Shown here one piece after another: positions 53,034 through 64,000 of a stretch of DNA of 64,000 nt; the stretch's first letter is position 1, and each line of letters opens with the position of its first letter. The notes beneath the pieces are model-generated. The model made no database searches. It saw only the letters and a program-made list of their open reading frames with translations, and was not told where the DNA came from. Origin of the DNA: Aquila chrysaetos chrysaetos (Eukaryota; Chordata; Aves; Accipitriformes; Accipitridae); the NCBI RefSeq assembly GCF_900496995.4, contig NC_044030.1:13451851-13515850 (forward strand), read 5' to 3'. The position numbers and the translations under genes are program-made.

Positions 53034-53603
53034 TGTCCTGGTTTTAGTCGTGATAGAGTTAATTTTCTTTCTAGTTGCTGGTATGGTGTTGTGTTTTGGA
53101 TTCACTGATGTTTTCAGTTGTTGCTAAGTAGCATTTAGACTAAGTTAAGGAGTTTTCAGCTTCTCATGCCCAGCCAGCAAGAAGGCTGGAGGGGCACAAG
53201 AATTTGGGAGGGGACGCAGCTGGGACAGCTGACCCAAACGCACCAAAAAGGTATTCCATACCATGTGACCTCATGCCCAGTATATAAACTGGGGGAGTTG
53301 GCCTGGAGGTGTGGATCACTGCTTGGGAACTAACTGGGTGTCCATTGGGAAGCTGTGAGCAATTGCATTGTGCATCACTTGTTTTGTATATTCCAATACT
53401 TTTATTATTATTGTCCTTTTATTATCATTATTATTATAATTATTAGTTTCTTCCTTTCTGTTCCATTAAACTGTTCTTATCTCAACCCACAAGTTCTATT
53501 TTTTTTTTTTTCCTGATTCTCTCCCCCAATCCCACTGGAGCAGGAGCAGAGTGAGTGAGCAGCTGCGTGGTGCCTATTTACCAGCTGGGGTTAAACCACA
53601 ACA
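53034..53603 (+). mobile_element. Solo LTR, copy 3, in the last CAAP1 intron (antisense)
   Basis: A 570-bp LTR beginning TGTCCTGG and ending CCACAACA, with the perfect 5-bp target-site duplication TCTTC at 53029-53033 and 53604-53608. The TATA box is at 53281-53288 and ATTAAA at 53465-53470. Relative to copies 1 and 2 it lacks about 25 bp in the 5' part (the segment containing AGTATGAGAAGAATG), which suggests a different subfamily or a private deletion. It points against CAAP1 transcription, as intronic LTRs that survive selection usually do. Confidence 0.92.
53281..53288 (+). promoter_or_regulatory. TATA box of LTR copy 3
   Basis: TATATAAA at the conserved position of the LTR inside the CAAP1 intron, firing antisense to the gene if active. 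The upstream CRE-like core is altered to GACCTC here. Confidence 0.5.
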
Positions 53604-54332
53604 TCTTCCTATCACTGGCTTTTTTGATCAAGATGCTCACATTTAATACTTTACTGTTGGAAAACTTCTGAAAGTATTTTGTTAATAATTCTTCTCAATC
53701 AGAATGTTCCTTTGACATGGGTTTCAGATCCAATACAAACAATTCTCTCCACTTTCAAAAAAGAATAAAGCATCTTTGAAACGACATTTTTAGAAATCTG
53801 TTTTACACTATTAATGTTTCAGTGTCTCTTATTATACAGGAAAGATTTAAAAATGCAACAAAAAGAATGTGAGACTTTTCTTGAAAACACAAGTGTGAAG
53901 TGCAAAAAAATCCCCATCCACATAGAGATTTGTATTTTCTTCTTAAGTTTTTGTGCAACCCCTTCAAGCTAGGTTGAAGTTCTGTACAAAGCTTAGCAGT
54001 AGAGTATGGATTAGAAAAATTAAATTGTTCCTTGTTCAGAATCAGTTTAATCAACAAACCTTAAAAGAGACCACTTTTACTTTTAAACGAAAAACAAATA
54101 AGGTTTTAGAAAAATATTACTCTTTTTTAAAACATTTTTAAATGCCTGTTGGTACATGCATGTGTTCGGTTTTAATTCATTAGCAGTGCAGAAGAACCTT
54201 AGGAAAGATCTATTTTTCTTGGGGTTTATGACATTCCTGCTATCCTGAGGGTGTGGAAAAAAAAAAAATCAATACTGACTACTAAGAAAGCTATAAATGC
54301 GCTTTCTGTGCTTAAAACAAACAAAAAAACAA

Positions 54333-54399
54333 GGGGAAGAAAGGCGGGAATAGGGGGGGGAACGGGGGGGGGGGAACTGGGGGGAAATTTTTTTTTTTT
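54333..54399 (+). repeat. G-run cluster with potential G-quadruplex, followed by T12
   Basis: Runs of 4, 3, 8, 11 and 6 G separated by short A/C/T spacers (54333-54384), followed by a T12 run (54388-54399). The plus strand meets the usual four-run pattern for an intramolecular G-quadruplex. It lies in the last CAAP1 intron on the non-template side relative to plus; in the CAAP1 transcript it would read as C-rich. Confidence 0.8.
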
Positions 54400-55280
54400 C
54401 TGGTCAAAAAAAATCTCATAGGTTTTATAAACAACAGTAACATTTTAAAACTAACTCCAGGGATTTTATTGATTCAGGATTAAAGATTTTCTTACTATAT
54501 ACACTTAAAAAAAGATATTCAGATATTCACTCCTGATCACAGGCTATGATTTGTCACAGCATTTAAGTCCCAATTTAGGAATATTGCATGTTACTCTGAC
54601 ATGCACTCCTGATTTAGGATCTTACATAGTTATCGATCAAGTACCTAACAACACCGGTTTACTGTATTGCAAACACAGGCCATCCTACTGGTAAATACAG
54701 CATACATGGGAACATATATAGCTAATGTATGTGGCACCTCCAACATTCTAATCAAAGCTGACAAGAAAGCAAATTCAACTCTCATAAGCGTACGATAAGC
54801 CATATAGATGAAGTTTAGAGAGAACTTTTGATCTTTGTTTTTTGTAAGATAAATCAGAATTTGCAAGCAATAAAAACTGAAAGTCTAAAACATAAATGAT
54901 TCTGAAGCTATAAAAAAATCCTCCTCACAGCAGTGTGTATAAAAAGTATTCATAAGAAAAGAACATACCAGGGCCTTCTTCAATCCTAAGTAGTTTTGCC
55001 CTGTTCCTACTGTGACAGTAACTTCAAGATTAGTGTTTCAGTTTCAGATGCAATTTTACCTGCTTCTCATACTATCAAATCAACTTAGAACACTGTCTTT
55101 TCAACTTTACCTTACAAGACACAAAGTATGTGAAAGATCAAAAGAAATGGGAATCAACAGGATTAAGAAGTGGAAATTCTTCTATCTTGCTGCATGGCAT
55201 CAGTCAGTATTTACTTAACATTCTGCTCAACCAAGCAGCATTCCATGGATCAAAAAAATAGGTGCATCAATGGATCATAG

Positions 55281-55409
55281 TTCAAATGGTCTTTATCTTG
55301 ACCCGTAAGTTTTTCTCGCTTTTGCTCTTCTGATCTCCGCCACCCCACTGCAGGAGGAGTAACTGAGTGGCTGGTGGGTGCTATTGCTGGCTGGTGTCAA
55401 TCCACCACA
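55281..55409 (+). mobile_element. 3' fragment of a fourth, divergent LTR of the same group
   Basis: About 130 bp resembling the end of the three LTRs: a stretch like CTTATCTCAACCC, T/C-rich sequence, a CCCCACTG block, a GAGTGGCTG block, and an end like GGTTAAACCACGACA (here GTCAATCCACCACA). The 5' four-fifths, including promoter and poly(A) signal, is missing. It is much more diverged than the three near-complete copies and so probably older. No target-site duplication can be judged because one end is lost. Confidence 0.72.
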
Positions 55410-57353
55410 GGATTCCTTTTAGTATTGGTCACATATTAAGCAGAAACAAAATATTAGAAGTCATTCATGTCTGTCCCAGAATTAGTATGGACCAGGAAGC
55501 AGGGCAAAGCTGCCTTGGGTTCCTATTCAGAATTTGGAGCCTCTAAAACTGTATAATATAGTGTTCATATAAGCTCATTCGCCTACAGATGTTTAATTAG
55601 CTGATGGCTTTACTTCCCTCTTTTGCAGTTGTAATTTTACCCAGTAGTAAAGATCATGGTTGGCATTTCTCATTATTTTTTTCATTTTGTTAACTTCTAC
55701 TTCTTCCTTCAGCTACAGTTGTGAAATTAATTTTAGCATACTTAATTGTGTTTTTTAATTTTATTTTATTCACTTTTGCTTATCCTCTCATTCTCTTTTT
55801 TCTTCCCATAGCATCACAGACTGCAGTTCAGCAGATTGATGAGAGTTATATTTTTAAATTTATATTGATATTCTCAAAAGCTCTTTAAAGCTAACATCTT
55901 GAGTGGAGCCACTGTTATAGCCCAAAGCCATCATGATATTCTGGTTGATTAAGTCATAAAAAACAACAATGAAACAACCACCTGCAACAGTCATCAAGTC
56001 CCTTTGATAACACGGAAGTGAAAGAGATCTGCAGGAAATCTGTCTGTTCTAAGGTCACTTCATATAGTACAACAAGCAACATTTAAAGCATTCCTCACAA
56101 AGCCATAGCAACCTGCTCCTAAAAGTTTTAATGCTTTTATTATGAGTCTTTCCTCCTCCGTTTAATTCCCCTCACTAGTAACTTCAGAAAAAAACATGTT
56201 TCAAAAAGTTATTCCAAGAGACATCTTTTAGACAACATTCTCAATTGGGAAATAGGAGTTGCAGGAAGCAGATAATGTTAGATCTTTGCAGAAGAGAAAT
56301 ATAGCTTCCAAGAATTTGCAACATTCTTTGATTGGAAAAGCTATTTCCGATGTTACTGCATACAGATAGTCCAAATGAAAATAAACAGACAGACAGAAAA
56401 ACCTACAATTCTAGTGCTTCATGCACAAAAATACTGGCAGTAGTTATATGGTGCCGATTGAATGATTGGAATAAAATAAATACTGCTGCAGGTTAAGAAA
56501 ACGGTTTCCTTATGCAGCAGGTACTCAAATGTGCATCACTAACTTACCTGCTTTTGCGTTTTCTATTCTGCCAATCACTGTAGTACCTGAATGTCTCACC
56601 CACTATATTTTAGCATTTAAAAAGAGAAAATATACAAGACAAAATGTTCATCCTCAGAGATTCAAAGACTTGAGTGTGTACTTCCACTGGCACTGACTTC
56701 AAGTAAAATATGCTAGTTATCAGGAGTGGTGGGTGTTAAGCACCATTCCATTGGACCCCAGCTCTGCACAATCAAAGCAAGCAAGGTATCATATACCAAG
56801 ACTGAACAAAATGATTAAATTACAAACAGTCCTTTGGCAAACAATCATCACAATGGATTTCGATGAATGTCAAAACAGAGTACTGTAGTCTCTTATGATC
56901 ATCTCAAAAGAAAGTAAAACTGGCTCTCGAAGAATTCAGCAAATGGTAATAGCAGTATTATCAATCACCTATATACCAAGAAATTGAAATGACTGAAGAT
57001 CCTCTTCAGCTGAAAAACTACATGAGAGCCAAATGAGCCTTGCAAGAGCTTCAGTCATGTTCCAGAACCTAAACTAGCAAACTCTGAAGAGCTGCAGTTT
57101 TCTTCTAGCCACAAAAAAACTCTCCAATATCACAGAATTAAGAGGCCAAAGTTCCTAAAATGTCGTCTTCAATGCTCCCCTCTCCTTTTCTGGAATGGGG
57201 CTCACGGGACAGGTTATAACCCTACACAGCTGATTTCTAAGAGGTTGCTTCTCTGTGATTGCAGCTACCATTCAAAAGAGAGTTATCAGTTATCTAGAAT
57301 TAGTCACTGCCCAACATCAAGAAAACAAAATTTCAGCTTTCTCCACTACATAC

Positions 57354-57427
57354 CTTGTTTTGATTCCTGACCTTCCAGCTTGCTGTCTTCTCTGAGAGAA
57401 GAAGTAGAGTCTATACTGTTGTCCTGT
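57354..57427 (-). CDS. CAAP1: CAAP1 penultimate coding exon
   Basis: A 74-nt internal exon, too short for ordinary ORF calling. On the minus strand the acceptor (TTTGTTTCCAG) ends at 57428 and the donor is AAG|GTATGT, with GT at 57352-57353. One base completes an upstream codon, 24 codons follow (QDNSIDSTSSLRED then SKLEGQESKQ), and one base is left over. That G joins the GC opening the terminal exon to make glycine, giving SKQ-G-KGEDSD across the junction. Human CAAP1, as I recall it, reads QDICIDSASSVREN and then KQGKGEDSD here, so the exon is homologous although this serine- and acid-rich linker evolves faster than the C-terminus. The intron to the terminal exon is 6,043 bp. The exon upstream of this one was searched for by eye and not found before the window edge. 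Confidence 0.9.
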
Positions 57428-60400
57428 CTGGAAACAAAGACAACTACATATTAATCTACATCTTTAACAATTCAAGAGAACTTTTCCAGGAAACATTTAC
57501 TTTAACTAAAGAAGTTATGTGCTGATAGGCCAACAGGCCAGCTACAGTATGAATAAAGGCAAAAGGAACATAAAGGAACATACAGAGTGCTAATCTAAGC
57601 GCTTGAGAATGAGCTTTTTTTTTTTTTTTTTGCTTTGCCTAGCAATACACAAGGATAAAATATTTCCACTACACCTTTCCGAATAACAATCCTCACTGGT
57701 AGCTCCTCCCTAATATGGGGAGCTTTTCTCTAAAACTCAGAATAAATTGTCACACAGTTAAACAATTTGAAAAAAAATAGTTTCAGTTGCATTCAAATAC
57801 TATTTACTGTTTTATTTTGAAATTAACAAGTATTTTCATGAAGTTACAATCACCTCACCACCATCCACCTCTCCTACATCACAATCTCAGTTTCATAAGG
57901 AGACATTTTTTAAAATGAAACGCAACTCAACTGTTAAATTGTATTCAGTATCTGCATTTCTTTATTTCTTCCATTGCAAGATTTCTACCGTTGACCTGTA
58001 AGGTTTCAACTGCTTTATACAAGGGATGAGGAAGAGATACTTTTGTGTAATGTTCATGTCCTTAACACATTTCGTATATACTAGTTATACAAACTGTAAA
58101 AATACTGTGAAATATACAGGAAGAAGGAAGGCAGCAGGACCCAGAATCACAGGAAGAGTTCAATTGCCATGTTTAGTGAGCATTTTGACAGTAGAATTGC
58201 CAATTTCCTACCCTGAATGTCAGTGCGCCATTGGTTTCATACATATTAATATGGAATCAATGTAACTATCCTGCCTGTGGGAGCTAAACAGCACTATAAA
58301 AAGGATAGCAGTATTCTGGTATCACAGATGTAACTATAATGACTTTAACAACTTGTTTTTCAGTAATGGCCTGAAGGCTCTTCCTAAAATTGAATACAGA
58401 TCTATTTTCCCCATGCTCTCAAAGATATGGGTTTTTTTCAGATGTCCAATAGCTATTTCAGGAAGGAGAATACTGTTATACTTCTAGCCACCTTGGTCTG
58501 AGAGACAGTTATTTTGACTGCTATTTCCTTTTCTGTAGTAACAAAGGTTACAAATGAGTAGAATCTTCTGTTTCTCCCGCTTTTTGTACCCATTGCAAGG
58601 TAGATGTGTAAGGTAGCATGCAATAATTAAGGAGAATGTGTAGCTGTTGTCATATGCAGGCAGCACCTGAAAAAAGATTTAAGTGTTGTGCCCCTTAAGT
58701 AAGGAAAGAGAAATGTACTGTCCGAAGCCATTATAATAAAACAGGAATAGACTATTTACTCTGATGCATTTTTCTCAGAACTCAGTGGTATTTATCCTTT
58801 CAGTTTGCTTTCCTACTTGGTCAACTCAAGAAGTATTCTCCCAACCTTTTAATTCCTGTTGGACTTTCCACTCCCAGGCAGGGCTGATAGAGAAGGAATG
58901 GATACAAACTAGATTTTCAAATGGCTATGCTAAGTGGTAAGTTCTGTATACATGGCTAATCCCTTCAGAAAATTATTTAAACTGTGCCTCTTCACAAACA
59001 AAGAGAGTTTGCTCATTTATTTTCTATTCCAGTCATCAGTCTTGTGGCTGGTGTTGGCCAGAGCTGTTGAAATATGGATTACAGCCCTCACCTGCTAGAT
59101 GTAAAATAAGCCCAGGAATTCAACAAATAACATTAGGTCTGCTGTATGTGATGGTTTAGACATGTTAACCAGAGTCTCAAACTTTCTGCTGTCATGGGAG
59201 AAAAGGAACACCAGACAACATGACATTACCATGTTCAATTTAAGTGGATTGACCAGAGGACAGGCTGTGAGGAAAAGTTTTGCACTCATACATACACCCA
59301 TACGGTCAGAGTTAACTGAAACCCACCCCAATTACCACTCCAGCGAGCCTGCACAGCCTAGCCCAGGGGAAACAGCCTCTCAGCGCCAGGCTCTGGGCCG
59401 CCACTTAGGACCAAAGCCTAACTGGTCCTCTGCTTTGAGACAGTGCCAGACTCCTGGGTAGCAACATTTCCCCACCCACCTCTATTACTGAGTGGGGTTA
59501 GGCCAGATGCTAGCACAGACCACCAGCTAAATCTGTCCATGATGCTGTCACAGCAAACCTTCTCAGAAATTTCAGGTTTTGCTCTCCTGCCACTTGCCAA
59601 GGCTTATCACACTCAGGTCTCCTTTGTATTGTCCTGTCCACTAGGTTATGCTACATAAAAAGAAATTATCGACTGAAAAAAATCACACATCAAAACTTGT
59701 TGTAAAGTTTCCTCCTGTTGCCTTGACACTATCACTGATTACAGCAAAACCACATTCCTTTAAAGACTACCTACTGTCAGCAAAAAAGTTTTTAGAACCC
59801 AAAAGTACTTATACAGCACGTTCTACTCTTTCAGAATTGATTGGATTGGACTGTATTGCTGGTGAACCTCCACTACTTCATTTCATAGGTGGGCACTTTG
59901 CACCATCTTGTGGCCAAGCAGAAGCATTTCACGGTTCAGTTTCCCTCTCAACTTGTTAACCTTGTTTAATTTGTTTGTTAGTAAGAAATATTTTTCTCCT
60001 AATTACCTATACTGCAGTATAGATTTAAGAAAGGGTAGCACATCATCATGTCTCCAAACAACGGGACCAGAGATATGCTAATCTAAAATTAGGGGACAGT
60101 ATACAAATTTAATACCCTCTTCCTTCAGGCCATGCTAGTACATGACCACAGTAATTTGGAGCTCCCTCTTTTTACCAGTCTTTAAAGACACTTCTCCCTC
60201 AGGATGACAGTTAAGTTCAAAGTCAGTCTTCCAAGAGATAAACTCAGCTTTTTTTTTTGTTTGTTTTAATAGAACAACATTTGCACAGTATGTTCCTTTC
60301 AGCAAAAAGAAGCTAACCATTGCATTTTGTTGGTGACAAATGCTGTAAATTTCAATTTGCCCTATGCTAGCTTTTCATGTTGGCATGCTCCACATTAGTG

Positions 60401-63400
60401 CAATGCTTACCTCAGCTTATGCACATGGCTTCTGTACAGAACCTATTACTTTCAGGAATCTGCATAGCTATCAAAGAAATCTGGGTTTGAGGGCGATTTG
60501 GTACCACAACTCCAGCAGATTTATGAAGAGTGAGGTAAGACAGCAGCACAGGTTAGGAAAAGGGTTACGGTCAGAGGAGTGGATGGCTAAGGATTAAGAC
60601 AATAGCACTGCAATACTGGTGGCTCGGATTCCAAGTTTCAGTAGTAACTGGGGTTGGAGACCAGGAGGAAAAGTTTTGTGACAGAAAAATATCTTCATGT
60701 ACTGGACTAGAAGACAGCCTGACAACATGAGATACAGTCGTGCTGATACTTTCCTTACAGGGTTTTTAATTGTTAAGAAACATTTACCTAAATCTCTGGA
60801 GTGAGGCTTCAGATCAGTACCTCTGCTACTCTTGACATAAAGATGATGTACCTTCCTAAATTAAAATCTGCCTTTGCAGTTCCAAGCCTAAAAAAAATGT
60901 TTCTAGAAGTCCCAAGTCCTTGTAAGCTTCCAGCAAATTTTTGTTCCCAGGGTAGTTTTCCATGACAAATAAGAACTAAAATAATTAACAGTAAGCAATT
61001 TAAAAAAAAAAAGGAAAAAAGTCCTTATGAAGTAGCACTCCTCAGGAAAGGTATCCCAAGTGACAGATGCTAATCAAATAGTTTAATGAGCTGACAAAAG
61101 GCCCATCAGTCCAATTACAGGTGAAGTTTGAGGACACCACAAGAACAGAAGATAGCGAAAAGATGCGAAATGCTATGTATCTGTTCATTGACTCACATAG
61201 CCTATTCTTCCAGTGATTCCAAATGGTGAAGGTAACCAAATTGTCCTAGAGGGGTAAATATCAGATGGCAATTGCATGCTTGTGAACAGCCCAGCACCCA
61301 GGAGCAAAACATGTTAAAACAAGGCAAGCCTTTAAACTGCTAGCCTTCCTAAAACAAAACAAGCAAAAACTGCACTCACGACTGCAAAGCTGTAAAAAGC
61401 CTATAAAACTCTTGAAAGAGCAAATACTAAACCACAAATTTTCACACAGTGAAAAATAAGCACATTTGATTTTGAAAGCAAAGATCATTTATTCACATTA
61501 TACACATGAACATATGATCACTATAATGATATTAGCATGCTTGGTTTTTTAATACATGTGTTATTACTACGGCAAATAATTTACTTTCAGTCCTTCTGTT
61601 GGAGGGTATTTAAAGAGCCAGTTCAGGGAACAGGAAAGAAATAGCTCAAGAACATGCTAATATCTTTTGAGTGAGATGGGAAGAAAGCCTGCTTGGTTTG
61701 CAGGACATTAATTGGCTAACTCCTTTCAATTAAATATGTCATTTAGTTGGAAGCTTGGCATACAGTAATTCTCTTGGTTTAACGGTATTCCACTGCAGAC
61801 AGTAACACAGAAACAGTAACAAAAATCTGAGAACTGCATAGTCAAAAAATCTACACAGAGCTCACAAGTAATGAAGTGTATCTATTGTAATAGCAATTTC
61901 CAGCTGTTGGCAAACACAGGCCCTGCTTCTTCAGTTCTTCTGCATGCTTATTCTAGGATTTCTAGTGTTTAAATCAGAAGAAGTTGGTGACAAAATAAGA
62001 GCAAGTGTTTGACATGCTAATGGAAGCATGTGAAGCTTTTACAGAGCTGAAATTTAGGAAAAGCCTCAGGACTTCCTGTTCTGGTGGCAGAATGAGGATA
62101 GGTACATCAGAAAAAGGAAGGTTCAGTTTACGATTAAAGGTACAATACCATCCAAAAGCTTCAGATAAAGATCTGAATTTTGCAATCTTCCCTGTACCTG
62201 GACAAACTTCTCTAAACCCCTGATACTCTTAGACAGTAGACAGGAAACAGGTCTTTAGAGACATCTAAGTATTTGCCTATTTTGGGGAAAAAAAAGACAC
62301 AGTACAAACTATACCCTTCTAAGAAAGCCTGTGTATTTTGGTACACTTGTAATTTCTTCAGATGTATTGATTTAAGCTTTCTTTTCTATTGATATATGGA
62401 CATTGCTGAAGGTATAAGTTTATCAATTTCTTTTTTTAAAGGAACAAGGATGTAAGAAAAACCATGATGTTTCCAATCAGTAAATTTTTGACTAGAGTAA
62501 GACTTGCTATTCACATTTTCTCTTCCCACATCTATGTGTCCATGAAAACAACTAAGACAAGTCAGATCTCAACCAAAGAAGCTTTAATGTTGCATCACTA
62601 ACAGAATGCAGAAAAAAGTAGCCATTTATAAGAAAACAACAAGTAATGAAGACAAACTAGGAAGAACTAACAGTGAGAATATAAACAAACAAACTGCTTT
62701 TTTCATTCTGAGAAGCCTTTTCTCAGGGCAAACAAATTCACCCATTTAAACTGAGATGATAATTAAAAACATATTAAAGATTATAGACAACCAAAGCTTA
62801 GCTTAGCAATGCAGCTTTCACTGTTTCTCCACTGTTGCATCTTTAGCCTCCCTGCGTACTGAGTTGTTGCTGTTCTGGCTGAAACATAAGTTTTCTGAAG
62901 TTTTGCAAACTTGTTTTTATACTTATTTACACACAGGTTGCAAAAACATTAACCTAAATGCCCAAAGATTAGACCTATTTGGTAAAAAGAACTTGTGACA
63001 TTTTACAGTTTTAAAAGCATAATATTGCTCTACTTACTAAGCACAGGGCTTAATGATAAAGATAAACCCTTAATGTTCCTCATTTCACCTCTTCCTAACC
63101 CGTTATTTCTCTATCATCCCAACAGCTTTCGATTTTTGTTTTTTGTTAAAGCTAACACACAGCTGAACCTACGAGCCAAGGTTCTAAGATAGCACCCCTG
63201 TGTGTAGCATACCATTTTTTAATCCACTGCATTAAAAGGAGAAGAAAAGCCACAATTCCTACATCAACATGTCTTACCCGGCCAGTCTGGAGGAGCCTGA
63301 AATATTAAAGTACCAGGATGGAGATAGAGATAACAAGAACCAGGGGCACCTCAACCATTCTGTTCAAAGGCAGCAATCTGCTCTGTAACTCTGACCAACA

Positions 63401-64000
63401 TCTCTCAGTTTCTTCTACTTTTTTAAAAACACAATTTCTTCTTGATTTTGCTTTCAGTTACTGCTCACATCTTTCTCATCAGGTGACCTAGCTTTGTCAA
63501 CTTTTGGTAACTGCAGCAATGGTTAAGGAACTTGGTCAGTTTTAATTCTGCTGTACTTCAACACAGCTATGAGAAAGGGTACACAACACCAACTCACTTT
63601 GGTTTACTCACCACTTATGCCTGAAATATTATCTGTACAGTGTAAAAACAGTAGATTTTGAAATTGCAATTTAGATCCTATAGATGTTGTTTTCCCGAAA
63701 CTTTCCTACTTGCCATGGGCAAATGGGTTGTTAAGTGTCTTCAGATACGCGCTAGTTAAAAAATGGTAAATCCTGCTTGCCTTCCTTATTTTGTTGTTTT
63801 ATTCATTAACTGACAATAACAATTTCCTCTGCTTAGGTTTTTACCAGCTCAAATCATTACTTTATTTGCATATAAGCAAGACTTTACTCAACCTACTGTA
63901 GCTGACGGTCATAAATACATGTCTCAACAGTAGCTCTGAAATACCTTGCAGCCACAGAACTACCTCCCTGAAATCTAGCAGCACTAATTCTGCCATACCT
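57428..64000 (-). other. CAAP1: Part of an upstream CAAP1 intron (inferred); nothing else recognised
   Basis: More than 6.5 kb upstream of the penultimate exon on the minus strand. I looked for the preceding exon, which should encode an acidic MDSDMEEE-like segment and end with the first two bases of a codon, and did not find it. The stretch is therefore read as partial intron. It holds a T17 run at 57615-57631 and A-rich runs near 60969-61020. A moderately GC-rich piece at about 59330-59540 I could not identify. A short AG...GT-bounded segment near 63274-63300 fits no CAAP1 exon. Unrecognised small exons of other transcripts cannot be excluded. Confidence 0.6.
57615..57631 (+). repeat. T17 tract
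   Basis: Run of seventeen T about 190 bp upstream (in CAAP1 sense) of the penultimate exon, reading as A17 in the CAAP1 transcript. Low complexity only. Confidence 0.85.

Larger units (their letters stand above)
51311..57353 (-). other. CAAP1: CAAP1 last intron
   Basis: GT-AG intron of 6,043 bp between the two CAAP1 exons, defined by the donor at 57352-57353 and the acceptor at 51311-51312. It is a phase 1 intron: one base of the split glycine codon lies upstream and two downstream. It contains a CR1 3' fragment, one solo LTR with intact ends and a short LTR fragment, all oriented opposite to CAAP1 transcription. It also holds a G-run/T-run tract at about 54333-54399. The stretches 51313-52376 and 53610-55280 are AT-rich and show nothing else I can name. 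Confidence 0.88.

Noticed and set aside
13178-53603. Regular ~20-kb spacing of the three solo LTRs
   Set aside because: Starts differ by 19,833 and 20,023 bp, but orientation is mixed and three points are too few; coincidence is the simplest view.
53034-55409. A provirus with two LTRs and an internal region between copy 3 and the 55281 fragment
   Set aside because: Copy 3 has its own complete target-site duplication, the 1.7 kb between shows no gag/pol likeness, and the two LTRs differ too much.
63274-63302. Short AG...GT-bounded segment as a possible CAAP1 exon on the minus strand
   Set aside because: Its translation does not resemble the acidic segment expected upstream of the penultimate exon, and it is too short.
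1-64000. CRISPR array, bacterial operon, tRNA/rRNA gene or other prokaryotic system
   Set aside because: No regularly spaced direct repeats, no long uninterrupted genes with ribosome binding sites, and the sequence has introns, CR1 and solo LTRs, so it is vertebrate nuclear DNA.

Overview
This looks like vertebrate, almost certainly avian, nuclear DNA: AT-rich, gene-poor and non-operonic, with spliced coding exons and several CR1 retrotransposon fragments carrying the CR1 3' signature. It also holds solo LTRs of an endogenous retrovirus family that, from memory, is widespread in neoavian birds. Species cannot be fixed from the sequence alone.

The only host gene I can support is the 3' part of CAAP1 (caspase activity and apoptosis inhibitor 1), on the minus strand. 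The penultimate coding exon lies at 57354-57427 and the terminal coding exon at 50967-51310. Both have canonical AG/GT splice sites, matching phases and a protein very close to the mammalian C-terminus as I remember it. Earlier exons were not found up to 64000, so that part of the gene lies beyond the right edge. CAAP1 maps to human 9p21, a region largely homologous to the bird Z chromosome, so this is probably a Z-linked segment.

Layout: 1-50000 is a gene desert downstream of the CAAP1 3' end. It holds CR1 fragments at about 4186-5088, 24406-25036, 31926-32450 and 39491-39719, an old one near 45755-45880, two solo LTRs at 13178-13753 and 33011-33593, probable ancient tRNA-derived SINE (MIR-like) remnants, and scattered simple repeats. 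About 50000-50966 is the probable CAAP1 3'UTR. 51311-57353 is the last intron, which has taken in a CR1 tail, a third solo LTR (53034-53603) and a fragment of a fourth LTR (55281-55409). 57428-64000 is part of the next upstream intron.

All three near-complete LTRs are flanked by perfect 5-bp target-site duplications (TCCAT, GAGCT, TCTTC), which proves their ends and supports an ERVL-like (class III) assignment. No bacterial-type system, CRISPR array, tRNA/rRNA gene, intact transposon or convincing new protein-coding gene was found. Apart from one partial CR1 reverse transcriptase remnant, open frames of 60-190 codons outside the two CAAP1 exons look like chance frames or frames antisense to repeats. 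The most unusual unexplained piece is a short CpG-rich block at about 39290-39490 joined to a CR1 3' end.
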